Source of the DNA: DATJBC01 sp035515515
GTDB taxonomy: Bacteria; Actinomycetota; Acidimicrobiia; Acidimicrobiales; UBA8190
Reading direction: 5' to 3'
Length of the DNA: 55,355 bases
NCBI GenBank assembly: GCA_035515515.1
Contig: DATJBC010000038.1
Span: 1-55,355, forward strand
In this document: in pieces, positions 1-9,005 of the stretch
Numbering within the stretch: the stretch's first letter is position 1
Layout: each line of letters begins with the position of its first letter
Notes under the pieces: generated by a model
What the model was told of the DNA's origin: nothing
What the model saw: the letters and a program-made list of their open reading frames with translations, nothing else
Databases searched by the model: none
Translations under genes and position numbers: made by a program

Positions 1-39
1 AGCCGCTTGTGGTGGATGATGAGCGCCTTCACATGCGGC

Positions 40-708
40 CTAGCTGATCGCCCCGTTCGTCACCTTCGACGCACACGCCTCCATGTCGTTGGACGACAGG
101 ATGGTCTTCCCGGGCGGAGGCGTGAAGTTGGGCACGCTGCCACCCCCCGTTCCGCCGAAGGAGAACAACAGCCCCTGCGCGTTGGGCGTCGGCTTCGGGA
201 TGCCCCAGCCCCGCCCGATCATGCACGTCCGCCACTTGAGGTACTCGTTGTTCTCGGTGTGGATCTGAGCCGTGGTGAGGTTGTCCTGCGCGCTCTGGGC
301 GTTCTTCAGGGCCTGGAGGATGTTGCTCTGTGCAGCGCAGGTCGTGAGGTTCTTGATGTACTGCGGGTTGTTGGCCGGTGAGCTCGGGTTGCTGGGATCG
401 GGCGCACCGACGAAGGTCACGCCCAGGCCCTGCAGGCACGACTGGAAGGTGGACAGCGAGCTGAAGAGCGCCGAGATCGGGTTCTGCTGGGCGAGCGGGA
501 CCGTCGAGCTCGCCGACGCGCCCTTGGACCCCGAGCCCGACGCCGGCAACTGCGACTTGGGCACCTGGCCGGCCAGCACGGCGTTCGAGGACGCCGCCGG
601 CTTGGAGCCGCCGCAGCCCGCGGCCAGCACGGCCACCACCAGCGCCGCCCCCGCCACCAGGACCCGACGGCCCCGGCCACGGGGCGTGGGTGTCGGTGTC
701 GGTGTCAT
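40..708 (-). CDS. putative secreted lipoprotein
   Basis: This encodes 222 residues. A basic N-terminus is followed by a hydrophobic stretch and a lipobox (LAAGC, Cys32), so export and lipid anchoring are predicted. A low-complexity Ala/Ser/Pro region follows. The globular part has several Cys residues and a segment YLKWRTCMIGRGWG, reminiscent of actinobacterial lipoproteins with a CMRxHGxPxFPxP-type motif; that comparison is from memory. The ATG at 708 is chosen because a GGGAGG-rich ribosome site precedes it and it sits just before the signal peptide. The reading frame stays open far upstream, but only as antisense to the Fic gene. The function is unknown. Confidence 0.75.
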   Translation of the reverse strand: MTPTPTPTPRGRGRRVLVAGAALVVAVLAAGCGGSKPAASSNAVLAGQVPKSQLPASGSGSKGASASSTVPLAQQNPISALFSSLSTFQSCLQGLGVTFVGAPDPSNPSSPANNPQYIKNLTTCAAQSNILQALKNAQSAQDNLTTAQIHTENNEYLKWRTCMIGRGWGIPKPTPNAQGLLFSFGGTGGGSVPNFTPPPGKTILSSNDMEACASKVTNGAIS

Positions 709-821
709 TTCCCCCGCCTCCCCCCGTCCCCCTGGGCGCCCGCCACTTCGCCCCTGCGCACGACGATTCACCCTCAGGTGGCCCACTGTCAATTTCCACC
801 CGAATAGCCACAGCCCGTCGC

Positions 822-1985
822 TCAGCGCAGCGGGTTGGAGCCGGCCAGGCCCAGCAGCTCGGTGCTGACGTAGAGCTTGGCGGGCTGACCCCGGCCCCGC
901 GTCAGGGTGCCGTACTCGACGAGGACCCCGGCCTCCGACAGCTGGCGCAGGGCGGCGATGGCCGCCTTGGCGCTCACCCCCAGGGCGCCGGCCACCACGT
1001 CGGAGGTGAGCAGGAGGTGCCGGGGGAGCAGCCCCAGCACCCGCCACGCCGCCGCGTCGGCGCGCAAGGCCCGGCCGGCACGCGCCCCCAGCCGCTGGCG
1101 CCAGGCCGCCCGCAGGCGCTCGACCTCGTCCACCAGCTGGCGCTGGCGGCGCCCCCCGTCCGCCACGGCGTCGGCGAACCACGACACCCAGCGGTCGAGC
1201 TGGCCCAGGCGGAACAAGGTGAGCCCGGCGCTGTAGCCGCCCACGTCGGCGGCCATGGCCACGCTCACGGGCGGGGGCGCCACCAGGGCCAGGCGCCGCG
1301 CCAGGACCCACGCCACGAGGACCCGCCCCACGCGTCCGTTGCCGTCGGCGAAGGGGTGGATCACCTCGAACTGGGCGTGGGCCACGGCCGCCTGGGCGAC
1401 GGGGTCGGGGGCGTCGTCGTTGGCGTAGGCGACGAGGTCGGCCAGCAGCGCCTCGACCTGGTCCGGCGGGGGTGTCACCACGTGGGCGTCGGTCGGGTCG
1501 GTGCCGCCGATCCATCCCTGCTCGTCGCGCACGACGCCCACGTAGCGCTCCGGGATCGGGCTCCCCGCCATGGTGGTGCGGTGCCACAGGCACAGCTGGT
1601 CGACCGACAGCTGCGCGCCGGGCGCCACCGCCACGGCGTCGCTCACCGCGCTCAGGGTGGCGGCCACCCAGGCCGCGGGGCCCACGGCCGTGCGGGTGGC
1701 GTGCTCCTCGGCCAGGACGACGTCCACCACGGGGGCGGCGATGCCCTCGATGTAGGACGAGGCCACCCCCTCGGCCCGCAGGAGGAGCCGGGCCAGCGGC
1801 TCCACCTCGGGGCGCAGCTGGGCGGCGGCGTGGCGCACCTCGGCGGCGGCCGTCGCCGTGCGGGCCACCGCCTGCGCCCCCAGCCCGAGGTCCCGCTGGG
1901 CGAGGAGGGCGGGCACGAAGGCCCGCACCCGGCGACCCCGCCACACGATGGGGACCTCCCGCCCCGCCCGGTGGTCCACGGCCAT
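822..1985 (-). CDS. fic: Fic family protein (putative AMP-transferase) with C-terminal winged helix
   Basis: This encodes 387 residues. The complete Fic catalytic motif HPFADGNGRVGR lies at residues 210-221 (HxFx[DE]GNGRxxR), so AMP transfer from ATP to a target-protein hydroxyl is the predicted reaction. An SSYIEG element at residues 76-81 fits the (S/T)xxxE(G/N) inhibitory helix, N-terminal to the Fic core as in class II Fic proteins, so activity is probably self-inhibited. The last ~80 residues look like a winged-helix DNA-binding domain (ALGVSAKAAIAALRQLSEAGVL), common in stand-alone bacterial Fic proteins. The ATG at 1985 has GGAGGAAGG about 5 bases upstream. No antitoxin-like partner is adjacent. 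The cellular target is unknown. Confidence 0.92.
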   Translation of the reverse strand: MAVDHRAGREVPIVWRGRRVRAFVPALLAQRDLGLGAQAVARTATAAAEVRHAAAQLRPEVEPLARLLLRAEGVASSYIEGIAAPVVDVVLAEEHATRTAVGPAAWVAATLSAVSDAVAVAPGAQLSVDQLCLWHRTTMAGSPIPERYVGVVRDEQGWIGGTDPTDAHVVTPPPDQVEALLADLVAYANDDAPDPVAQAAVAHAQFEVIHPFADGNGRVGRVLVAWVLARRLALVAPPPVSVAMAADVGGYSAGLTLFRLGQLDRWVSWFADAVADGGRRQRQLVDEVERLRAAWRQRLGARAGRALRADAAAWRVLGLLPRHLLLTSDVVAGALGVSAKAAIAALRQLSEAGVLVEYGTLTRGRGQPAKLYVSTELLGLAGSNPLR

Positions 1986-2020
1986 GGAGCCCTTCCTCCG
2001 ACGATCCGACGCTGCGCCAC

Positions 2021-2060
2021 GATTACTTTACCCCTCACAGCTTATCGGTAATGAATTATC
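2021..2060 (-). promoter_or_regulatory. AT-rich island, candidate promoter of the Fic gene
   Basis: The 275-base gap between the Fic gene and the secreted-protein gene contains a conspicuous AT-rich patch in an otherwise very GC-rich region. On the minus strand a TAAAGT hexamer (complement of 2025-2030) could be a -10 element about 40 bases before the Fic start. No convincing -35 is visible. The rest of the gap is C-rich and shows no other recognisable element. Confidence 0.3.
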
Positions 2061-2260
2061 CAACTCCCCTCTCCCCTCCCCCTCCTTTCTCTATGGGGCC
2101 GGCACCGGGTCCTCGTCCCCCCCGGCCAGGCCCTGTGGGCCGCGGCCCGGGCCGGATGCGCCCGGCGCTTGACCCCCCCAGCCCCCTCGGCCAGGATGCG
2201 CACGCCTTCCCCGAGGTCCGCGCCCCGCAAGTCGACCGATAGGCCCGAGTTCGTACGTCG

Positions 2261-3478
2261 ATGGCACGCATCTTCGGTTTCCTCCGGCTCGGGGGCGTCC
2301 TGACGATGGCCGTGCTGTCGGTGACGGCGGCAAGCCCCGCCCTGGCCGCCGGCCCGTCGTCCCCCGCGGGCTCCCCGGCGGCCGCCCCGCCCGTCCCCGG
2401 GACCCCGCTGCCCCCGGGCTGGGAGCAGTGCGTCCTGCAGGGCGTGGGCGCGCCGAACACCGCCGACGACGTCGCCGACCTCGACCAGTGGCAGACGGCC
2501 GAGGGGGGGTCCACCAACAACGCCGCGGCCTACAACCCCTTCAACACGCGCCAGATGACCGACGCCACCGGGGCCGCCCTGCCGGTGGCGGCCACCCCGG
2601 GCGGCTTCCCCGCCTTCCGGACCTGGGAGGCGGGCTGCGCGGCCACGGTGGCCACGCTGCTCCAGCCCGACATGGCGCCCATCGTGGCCGCGCTGGCGGC
2701 CGGCGACGTCTCGCCACCGGGGCTGTTCCTGGCGGCCGTCGACCAGAGTCCGTGGTGCGCCCCGTCGAGCGACGGGGTGCCGTGCTACGCGGGGGACATC
2801 CTCGCCGCGGAGCTGCTGCGGGCGCTGCTGCACGGCCGGTCGGCGCAGCTCAACGCCGTGCTCACGAGCTACGCCGACACCGGCACCGACCTGGGCGCCT
2901 ACGAGAAGGCGGCCTACGTCGTCGCCGTGGAGCAGGGGCAGGTGGCCGAGCGCACCGCCGAGCTCGATGCCGCCCAGCAGGCGCTGTCGGGCGCGCAGGC
3001 GGCACTGGGGTCGGTGACCCGGACCCTGCGCCACGTGGCGCTCAACGACTACACGAGCGGGGCGGTCGTGCAGTTCGACCCCAGCCTGGCCATCGTGACG
3101 TCGCCCGACGCCCAGGACGTCGAAGAGGGGTACTTCCGGAGCGTCGCCGTGGGTCAGGCCGTCCTCGACTTCGACCGGGCCAGGTCGGCCTTCGACGCCG
3201 CCGCCGCCACGCAGAGGCTGGCGCAGGCCGCCGTGGTCCAGGCCACCGCGGCGGCCGACGCGGCGTCGGCGGCCGAGGGGCAGGCCCTGGGCACGCTCCA
3301 GTCCGACGTGCAGGGCCTCGAGAGCGGGTTGTCGTGCGCCCCGCCGTCGCTCGTCACCACCGCCGCGGCCCCCGTCGCCGGGGCCGACGACGCCGCCCAG
3401 CTGTGGCAGGGGCTCCAGGGGTGCCTGGCCCCCGCCGGGCAGGCGGCCCCGGTGACGGCCAGCGCGGCCTCGTCGTAG
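2261..3478 (+). CDS. secreted alanine-rich coiled-coil protein, function unknown
   Basis: This encodes 405 residues. The N-terminus (MARIFGFLRLGG..., cleavage after ALA near residue 29) is a typical Sec signal peptide. A Pro/Ala-rich linker follows, then a domain with paired Cys residues (EQCVLQG, EAGCAAT, SPWCAP, VPCYAG). A long Ala/Gln/Glu-rich segment at about residues 220-345 has helical, coiled-coil character. No catalytic motif is recognised. The ribosome site before the ATG is weak. The permease gene downstream lies on the same strand 138 bases away, and a hairpin lies between them, so co-transcription is uncertain. Confidence 0.7.
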   Translation: MARIFGFLRLGGVLTMAVLSVTAASPALAAGPSSPAGSPAAAPPVPGTPLPPGWEQCVLQGVGAPNTADDVADLDQWQTAEGGSTNNAAAYNPFNTRQMTDATGAALPVAATPGGFPAFRTWEAGCAATVATLLQPDMAPIVAALAAGDVSPPGLFLAAVDQSPWCAPSSDGVPCYAGDILAAELLRALLHGRSAQLNAVLTSYADTGTDLGAYEKAAYVVAVEQGQVAERTAELDAAQQALSGAQAALGSVTRTLRHVALNDYTSGAVVQFDPSLAIVTSPDAQDVEEGYFRSVAVGQAVLDFDRARSAFDAAAATQRLAQAAVVQATAAADAASAAEGQALGTLQSDVQGLESGLSCAPPSLVTTAAAPVAGADDAAQLWQGLQGCLAPAGQAAPVTASAASS

Positions 3479-3527
3479 TCCCCTCGAGGCGGGCGGGCGG
3501 CCGGCGGGGCCGTCGGTGACGCCGGGC

Positions 3528-3548
3528 CCTGGTGATGCCAGCACCAGG
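3528..3548 (+). terminator. hairpin, possible intrinsic terminator or attenuator
   Basis: A perfect 7-bp stem (CCTGGTG / CACCAGG) with a 7-base loop starts 50 bases after the stop of the secreted-protein gene and lies ahead of the permease gene. There is no T-run, as is common in high-GC actinobacteria, so termination is only a suggestion. Confidence 0.3.
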
Positions 3549-3616
3549 TGCCTGCACGGGGTGGCTCCCTTGGTGGCGGCTGCCCGCCGCGCCACACTGA
3601 GGCCAGGAGGGCGCCC

Positions 3617-6031
3617 GTGGCTACCGTGTGGTTCGTCGCTCGCTCGGAGCTCCGCCAACGGTGGCGGAGCTGGCTGACGCTGAGCCTGCTCGTGGCGGTG
3701 GTGGGCGGGGTCGTCCTGGGGGCCACGGCCGCCGGTCGGCGCACGGCGTCGGCGTTCCCCGACTTCGCCCGCGTCTACGGCGTCGACTCCTTCGTCTACG
3801 CCGCCCAGCCCCTGCCCAAGCTGGGCAGGCTCCCCGAGGTGGCCTCGGCGGTGCAGATCGGCACACCGGCCAACGGGACGCCCACGTGCGCGTGCAGCCA
3901 CCCGCTCACGTCGTCGGAGTTCTCGGTGTTCGAGGTGGCGCCCGCCGCGCTCCCCCGCTTCGCCAAGCTCGTGAGCGGCCGCATGCCCGACCAGTCGAAG
4001 GTCGGGGAGGTGCTGGCCTCGTTCTCCCTCGAGCAGGACTTCGGGATGCACGTCGGGACCGTCGTGCACATCCCCTTCTACACGGCGGCCCAGGCCGGCG
4101 GGGCCGACACCGCCGACGGGGGGGCCCCGCAGGGGCCCACCGTCGCCGTGCGCGTCGTCGGCATCGCCGCCGACGAAGAGGACTTCCCCTCGGTGGGCAC
4201 ACCCGCCTACGAGGTGTTCTCCACCACCGCCTTCGACCGGGAGGTCAACCCGCAGTCCTTCCTGTTCACGGCGTACGCGGTGCGCCTGCGGCACGGCTCG
4301 GCCGATCTGCCCCGCTTCGACCGCGACGCCACGGCCGTGGGCGCCTTCGGGAACGGCGGGCAGGAGGCCACCTCGAGCATCACGGCCGCCATCCACCCCC
4401 AGGCCATGGGGTGGTGGCTCCTCGCCCTGCTGGCGGGGATCGCCGGCGCCGCCACGGTGGCGCAGGCGCTCAGCCGCCAGGCGATGGTGGAGGACGACGC
4501 CTACCGGACGCTGGCGGCCCTCGGGCTCGGGCCCGGCGGGCTCTTCGCCCTGGGCATGGGCCGGGCGCTCGTCATCGGCGGGGCCGGCGCCGTCGGCGCC
4601 CTGGCGATCGCCTTCGCGCTCTCCCCGGTGGCCCCCGTGGGGGAGGCCCGCGTGGCCGAACTGTCCACGGGCTTCGCCTTCGACGGCTTCGTGCTCCTCC
4701 TCGGGGCGCTGGCGGTCGTCGCCGCCGTGGCGGTGCTGGGCGCCTGGCCCGCCTTCCGCAGCAGCCGGGGCAGGCTCGGCGCCGTCGCCGAGGACCGCGC
4801 CCACCGGGCGTCGCGCGTCGTGGGGTGGCTGGCGTCGACGGGGGCACCCCCGAGCACCGTGGTCGGCGTGCGCCGGGCCCTCGAGCGCGGGCACGGCCGC
4901 AACGCCGTGCCGGTGGGGACCGCCCTGGTGGGGACGGTCCTGGCGGTGTCGGCGCTGTGCTGCACGACGGTGTTCGGCGCCAGCCTGGGTCACCTGACCT
5001 CGACCCCGCGGCTCTTCGGGCAGCCCTTCCGGATCTGGTTCAACAACCTGGGCACCGGGCCGTCGGGCGTGCAGCCCGTGCTCTCGCAGCTGAAGGCGGA
5101 CTCCCGGGTCACCGACATCACCCTGGGCACGTCGGGATCGGTGGAGGTGAACGGCGTGGCCACCGACGCCATCGCCGGCCAGAGCGTCCGGGGCCCGATG
5201 CTCGTGTCCTCGGTGACCGGCCGTGTCCCCGGCGCAGCCGACGAGGTGGCCCTCGGAACCAGGACCATGCGGCTCGCCGGGGCCCACGTCGGCTCGGTGG
5301 TGCGCGTCAGCGTGCCGCTGCTCACCGGGGGGACGGCGGCGTCCTCGTTCCGCGTCGTGGGCTCGGCCTCGTTCCCGCCCGACTTCGGCGTGGTCGGGCT
5401 CAACACGGGCGCCATCTTCACCGTCGCCGGCTACGTCGACGCCCAGTGCCCCCCGGGTCCCACGGTGCAGCACTGCCGCGCCGCCACGGCCGACGGCCTC
5501 AACTACGTCCTGCTGGCCGGGACCAAGCCGGGGGCCGCGGCGCGCGCCGCGACCACGCACTACCTGCGCGCCTTCCCCGACTCGGCGGTGGCGCCGGTCA
5601 CCCCCGCCAACCTCGTCAACTTCGGACGGGCCGTCGACTTCCCGCTCATCCTCGGCGGCATCCTGCTCGTGTTCGGCGCGGCCACGCTGGTGCACATGCT
5701 CGTGGTGTGCGTGGCCCGCCGACGGCGGGAGCTCGGGCTCCTCAAGGCGCTCGGCTTCCTCCGGCACCAGGCCGCCGCCGCGGTGTGCTGGCAGTCGACC
5801 ACCATCGCCCTCGTGGGCGTGGTGCTCGGCGTCCCCATCGGCCTCGCCGCCGGCCACGTGGCCTGGGTCGCCTTCGCCACCAACATCGGCGTCGTGCCGT
5901 TCCTCGTGTCACCGCTGTGGGTCATCGCCGTGCTCGCCCTCGGCGTGGTGGTGGCCGCCAACGTGCTCGCCATCGGCCCGGCCGTCGCCTCCGCCCGGCA
6001 GTCCGCGGGACCGGCCCTGCGCGGCGAGTAG
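3617..6031 (+). CDS. FtsX/MacB-type ABC transporter permease (orphan)
   Basis: This encodes 804 residues from the GTG at 3617, chosen because AGGAGGG lies 5 bases upstream; the frame can be read from 3548 but without a ribosome site. About eight membrane helices are visible. One is near residues 15-40, four lie in the middle of the chain (for example WWLLALLAGIAGAA and FVLLLGALAVVAAVAV), and three are at the C-terminus (FPLILGGILLVFGAATLV, ALVGVVLGVPIGLAAG, LWVIAVLALGVVVAANV). Large extracytoplasmic segments separate them. This is the duplicated FtsX arrangement of MacB/LolCE-type permeases acting on lipoproteins, lipids or peptides. No ATPase gene is adjacent, so the energising subunit must be elsewhere. 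The substrate is unknown. Confidence 0.82.
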   Translation: MATVWFVARSELRQRWRSWLTLSLLVAVVGGVVLGATAAGRRTASAFPDFARVYGVDSFVYAAQPLPKLGRLPEVASAVQIGTPANGTPTCACSHPLTSSEFSVFEVAPAALPRFAKLVSGRMPDQSKVGEVLASFSLEQDFGMHVGTVVHIPFYTAAQAGGADTADGGAPQGPTVAVRVVGIAADEEDFPSVGTPAYEVFSTTAFDREVNPQSFLFTAYAVRLRHGSADLPRFDRDATAVGAFGNGGQEATSSITAAIHPQAMGWWLLALLAGIAGAATVAQALSRQAMVEDDAYRTLAALGLGPGGLFALGMGRALVIGGAGAVGALAIAFALSPVAPVGEARVAELSTGFAFDGFVLLLGALAVVAAVAVLGAWPAFRSSRGRLGAVAEDRAHRASRVVGWLASTGAPPSTVVGVRRALERGHGRNAVPVGTALVGTVLAVSALCCTTVFGASLGHLTSTPRLFGQPFRIWFNNLGTGPSGVQPVLSQLKADSRVTDITLGTSGSVEVNGVATDAIAGQSVRGPMLVSSVTGRVPGAADEVALGTRTMRLAGAHVGSVVRVSVPLLTGGTAASSFRVVGSASFPPDFGVVGLNTGAIFTVAGYVDAQCPPGPTVQHCRAATADGLNYVLLAGTKPGAAARAATTHYLRAFPDSAVAPVTPANLVNFGRAVDFPLILGGILLVFGAATLVHMLVVCVARRRRELGLLKALGFLRHQAAAAVCWQSTTIALVGVVLGVPIGLAAGHVAWVAFATNIGVVPFLVSPLWVIAVLALGVVVAANVLAIGPAVASARQSAGPALRGE

Positions 6032-6044
6032 CCCGCCGGCCCCG

Positions 6045-6061
6045 CCCGGGCGAGGCCCGGG
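6045..6061 (+). terminator. GC hairpin after the permease gene
   Basis: A perfect 7-bp stem (CCCGGGC / GCCCGGG) with a GAG loop begins 14 bases after the permease stop codon. It lacks a U-tract but is placed as a terminator would be. A TAGTGT hexamer at 6081-6086, just beyond it, could be the -10 element for the acyl-CoA ligase gene. Confidence 0.42.
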
Positions 6062-6134
6062 GACGACGCGGGCTGCGGCCTAGTGTGACCGCCGTGGCGC
6101 GGACCGGGCGCGGCGGCGCACGAGGGAGGCGGCC

Positions 6135-7766
6135 ATGAGCGGCGACTGGGGGATGCGGGCCGTGCCGCCGTCGCTGTCGGCGCACTACGTCGCGCAGGGG
6201 TACTGGCGCGACGACACCGTGGGGCAGATGCTGGCCGGGGCCATCGAGGCGCGGCCCGCGCTCACCGTCACCATCCGCTCGGCCGTCCGGCCCTCCAGGC
6301 ACACCTTCGGCGACGTCCTCGCCATGGCGCGGCGCCTGGCCGGGGGGCTCCGGGCGCGGGGCGTCGGCCCCGGCGACGTGGTGGCCTTCCAGCTCCCCAA
6401 CTGGGTGGAGGCCGCCGTGAGCTTCTGGGCGGCGGCCTTCCTGGGTGCGGTGGTGACCCCCATCGTCCACTTCTACGGTCCCAAGGAGGTGGCCTACATC
6501 CTGCGGCGCACCGGGGTGCGGGCGCTCGTCACGGCGGCGCGCTTCGGCCGCCAGGACTACCTCGCCGCCCTGGAGGACGTGCGCGCCCAGGCGCCCGCCC
6601 TCGAGGTGGTGGGCGTGGTGGGCGAGGGCCCCGTGCCGCCGTGGGCGGTGTCCTTTGAGACGCTGGCCGACGGCGCGCCGCTGCCCGCCCCGCTGCCCGT
6701 CGACCCCTCGGCGCCCGCCCTGGTGGCCTACACGTCGGGGACCACGGCGGACCCCAAGGGGGTGGTGCACTCGCACCGCACCATCGGCTTCGAGGTCCGC
6801 CAGCTGGCCGCCATGCAGAGCGGGAACCCCCCGCTGCTCGTGGGGGCGCCGGTGGGGCACGCCATCGGCATGCTGAGCGGGCTGCTGTTGCCGGTGTGGA
6901 AGGGCGAGCCCATCAGCCTCATCGACCTGTGGGACCCGGGGGCGGTGCTGGCCGGCATGCTCGAGGACAACCTGGCCTCGGGCAGCGGGGCCACGTACTT
7001 CCTCACCAGCCTGCTCGACCACCCCGACTGCACCCCCGCCCACCTGAAGCTCATGAGCCGGATCGGCCTGGGGGGGTCCCCCGTGCCCTCGGCGGTGACC
7101 GAGCGGATGGCGTCGCTCGGGATCTCGGTGATCCGCTCCTACGGCTCGACCGAGCACCCCTCCACCACGGGGAACCGCCACGAGGCCCCCGAGGACAAGC
7201 GCCACCACACCGACGGCCGGGCCCTCGAGGGCGTCGAGCTGCGGTTGGTCGACGAGGACGGGCGCGCCGTGGGCCCGGGCGAGCGCGGCGAGATCCTGAG
7301 CCGCGGCCCCGACTGCTGCATGGGCTACACCGACCCCGCCCTCACCGCCGCCGGGTTCGACGCCGCGGGCTGGTACGCCACGGGCGACATCGGGGTGCTC
7401 GACGACGAGGGCTACCTGACCATCGTGGACCGCAAGAAGGACGTCATCATCCGCGGGGGCGAGAACATCAGCGCGCTCGAGGTCGAGGAGACGCTCCTGC
7501 GCATCCCCGGCGTGGCCGAGGCGGCCGTGGTGGCGGCCCCCGACGCCCGCCTGGGCGAGCACGCCTGCGCCTTCGTGCGGCTCACGGAGCCCGACGACGG
7601 GCTCGACCTCGGCGTCGTCCGGGAGCACCTGGCGCGCGCCGGCATGGCCCGCCAGAAGTGGCCCGAGGACCTGCGCGTGGTCGCCGACCTGCCCCGGACC
7701 CCGTCGGGCAAGGTCAAGAAGTACGTGCTGCGCGACCAGCTGCGCGCCGAGCAGCCGGCGCCGTAG
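6135..7766 (+). CDS. AMP-dependent acyl-CoA synthetase / carboxylate-CoA ligase
   Basis: This encodes 543 residues, the normal length for the ANL superfamily. The P-loop YTSGTTADPKG lies at about residues 199-209. The adenylation motif YGSTEHP, the hinge region YATGDIGVLDDEGYL...DRKKD, and the C-terminal catalytic lysine region PSGKVKKYVLR are all present. The enzyme should activate a carboxylic acid to an acyl-adenylate and then to its CoA thioester. The N-terminal HYVAQGYWRDDTV resembles ligases of the cyclohexanecarboxylate/FadD13-like group, so a medium-chain or alicyclic acid is a reasonable but unproven substrate. GGGAGGCGG precedes the ATG. The gene stands alone. Confidence 0.9.
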   Translation: MSGDWGMRAVPPSLSAHYVAQGYWRDDTVGQMLAGAIEARPALTVTIRSAVRPSRHTFGDVLAMARRLAGGLRARGVGPGDVVAFQLPNWVEAAVSFWAAAFLGAVVTPIVHFYGPKEVAYILRRTGVRALVTAARFGRQDYLAALEDVRAQAPALEVVGVVGEGPVPPWAVSFETLADGAPLPAPLPVDPSAPALVAYTSGTTADPKGVVHSHRTIGFEVRQLAAMQSGNPPLLVGAPVGHAIGMLSGLLLPVWKGEPISLIDLWDPGAVLAGMLEDNLASGSGATYFLTSLLDHPDCTPAHLKLMSRIGLGGSPVPSAVTERMASLGISVIRSYGSTEHPSTTGNRHEAPEDKRHHTDGRALEGVELRLVDEDGRAVGPGERGEILSRGPDCCMGYTDPALTAAGFDAAGWYATGDIGVLDDEGYLTIVDRKKDVIIRGGENISALEVEETLLRIPGVAEAAVVAAPDARLGEHACAFVRLTEPDDGLDLGVVREHLARAGMARQKWPEDLRVVADLPRTPSGKVKKYVLRDQLRAEQPAP

Positions 7767-7804
7767 CCTCCGCCCGTGGCGCCGGGGCGCCGGCTCCCGG
7801 CGGG

Positions 7805-8347
7805 TCAGGGCGCGGGCGCGGCGCCGTAGCGCAGGGCGCCGGCCGCCCGGGCGCGCCGCACGCGGCGGGCGACGTCCACGGCGGTGCCCTCCACGTCGCG
7901 CAGGACGAAGCGGGCGTCGGGCAGGGCACCCTCGAAGGCGGCGTGCATCGTCCTGGTGGCCTCCTCGTCGGCGAAGGCGTGGCCCCGGCGGGCCATGACC
8001 CGCTCGACGCAGCGGCCCGCGGCGGGCAGCAGGACGGCGTAGTCCAGCGCGTCGAGCCCGGTGGCCTGAAGGAAGGTGTCGAGGAACCAGGGCCCCACCA
8101 CGCCGTCGTAGACCGTGGCGTACCCGCCCCGGGCGAAGTGCCCGGCGGCGGCGGCCGCCGCCCGCGTGACGACGGTGTTCTGGTCGTGGGACCCGTCCCG
8201 CCAGGGCTCGACGCGCCCCGTCGCCAGGAAGCCGAAGAAGGCGTCCCCCTCCACCAGGGCGCTCGGGCCGGCCTCCGCCGCCAGGAGGCGGGCGACGCTC
8301 GACTTGCCCGCGCCGGGAGGGCCGGTGACGACGAGGAGGCTTCCCAT
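7805..8347 (-). CDS. P-loop kinase-like AAA family protein
   Basis: This encodes 180 residues. It opens with a beta strand and Walker A (VVTGPPGAGKSS, residues 6-17). A DxD-like acid follows (VEGDAFFGF), then a helical lid with HDQNTVVTRAA and a Walker-B-like VLRDVEGTAVDV near the end. The overall size and order match the AAA_18/AAA_33 group of small nucleoside, sugar or antibiotic kinases; zeta-toxin kinases are distant relatives. The phosphate acceptor cannot be read from sequence. It is convergent with the acyl-CoA ligase and lies 31 bases downstream of the PhnB-like gene on the same strand, so the two may be co-transcribed. Confidence 0.75.
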   Translation of the reverse strand: MGSLLVVTGPPGAGKSSVARLLAAEAGPSALVEGDAFFGFLATGRVEPWRDGSHDQNTVVTRAAAAAAGHFARGGYATVYDGVVGPWFLDTFLQATGLDALDYAVLLPAAGRCVERVMARRGHAFADEEATRTMHAAFEGALPDARFVLRDVEGTAVDVARRVRRARAAGALRYGAAPAP

Positions 8348-8378
8348 GCGCCGGGGCCGGCCGTCGCGGGGGGACCCG

Positions 8379-8876
8379 CTAGCGCGCCAGCGAGTCCGGC
8401 ACGGCGCCGTCGGCGGCGGCCTTCATGGCCTCGATGTCGAGCTTCTTCATCGTCATCATGGCCTGCACGGCGCGCGCGGCGCGCACCGGGTCCGGGTCCC
8501 CGAGCACGGCGGGGAGCTCGGTCGGGACGACCTGCCAGCACAGCCCGTAGCGGTCCCGCAGCCAGCCGCAGGCGATCTCCTCACCGCCCTCGGTGAGCGC
8601 GTCCCAGTACCGGTCGACATCGCCCTGGGTGGGGCAGTCGATGACGAAGGAGACGGCCTCGTCGAAGCCGTAGTGGGCGGGCCCGCCGTTGAGGGCCACG
8701 AAGTCGTTGCCGTCCAGCTCGAAGTGGATGGTCATGACGGACCCGGCCGGCCCGGGACCGGTCTCGCCGTAGCGGGCGACCTGGTGGACCCGGGAGTTGG
8801 GGAACACGCCCAGGTAGAACTGGACGGCCTCCTCGGCCTGGTCGTCGAACCACAGGAACGGGGTGATCGTGGGCAT
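8379..8876 (-). CDS. PhnB-like VOC superfamily protein
   Basis: This encodes 165 residues. The sequence ITPFLWFDDQAEEAVQFYLGVFPNSRV is characteristic of the PhnB / 3-demethylubiquinone-9 3-methyltransferase-like branch of the vicinal-oxygen-chelate fold. GFDEAVSFVIDCPTQ and CGWLRDRYGLCWQVVP are further family landmarks. Despite the family name, members are generally not proven methyltransferases. A C-terminal tail rich in Met/Lys follows the fold. The ATG at 8876 is preferred over an upstream extension because the family usually begins at this point. Confidence 0.83.
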   Translation of the reverse strand: MPTITPFLWFDDQAEEAVQFYLGVFPNSRVHQVARYGETGPGPAGSVMTIHFELDGNDFVALNGGPAHYGFDEAVSFVIDCPTQGDVDRYWDALTEGGEEIACGWLRDRYGLCWQVVPTELPAVLGDPDPVRAARAVQAMMTMKKLDIEAMKAAADGAVPDSLAR

Positions 8877-9005
8877 GGCGCGTACCTCGGTCTCGGGTGC
8901 GTGGGCTTCGGTGATGAGACGGGCACCGGCCCCGGGAATCATCGCAGCCCGGGCGGCCCCCACCACGGGCCGCGGCGCGGCCGCCCTCCGGCGGCCGCCC
9001 GCTCC

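Noticed and set aside
2042..5857. 1271-residue open frame on the minus strand
   Set aside because: It is antisense to the secreted-protein and FtsX permease genes. It is Gly/Arg/His-rich without domains, a typical shadow in very GC-rich DNA.
7767..7804. GC-rich repeat between convergent acyl-CoA ligase and P-loop kinase genes
   Set aside because: The best pairing (GGCGCC-GG-GGCGCC) leaves a 2-base loop and the alternative stem is only 5 bp, so a terminator was not called.
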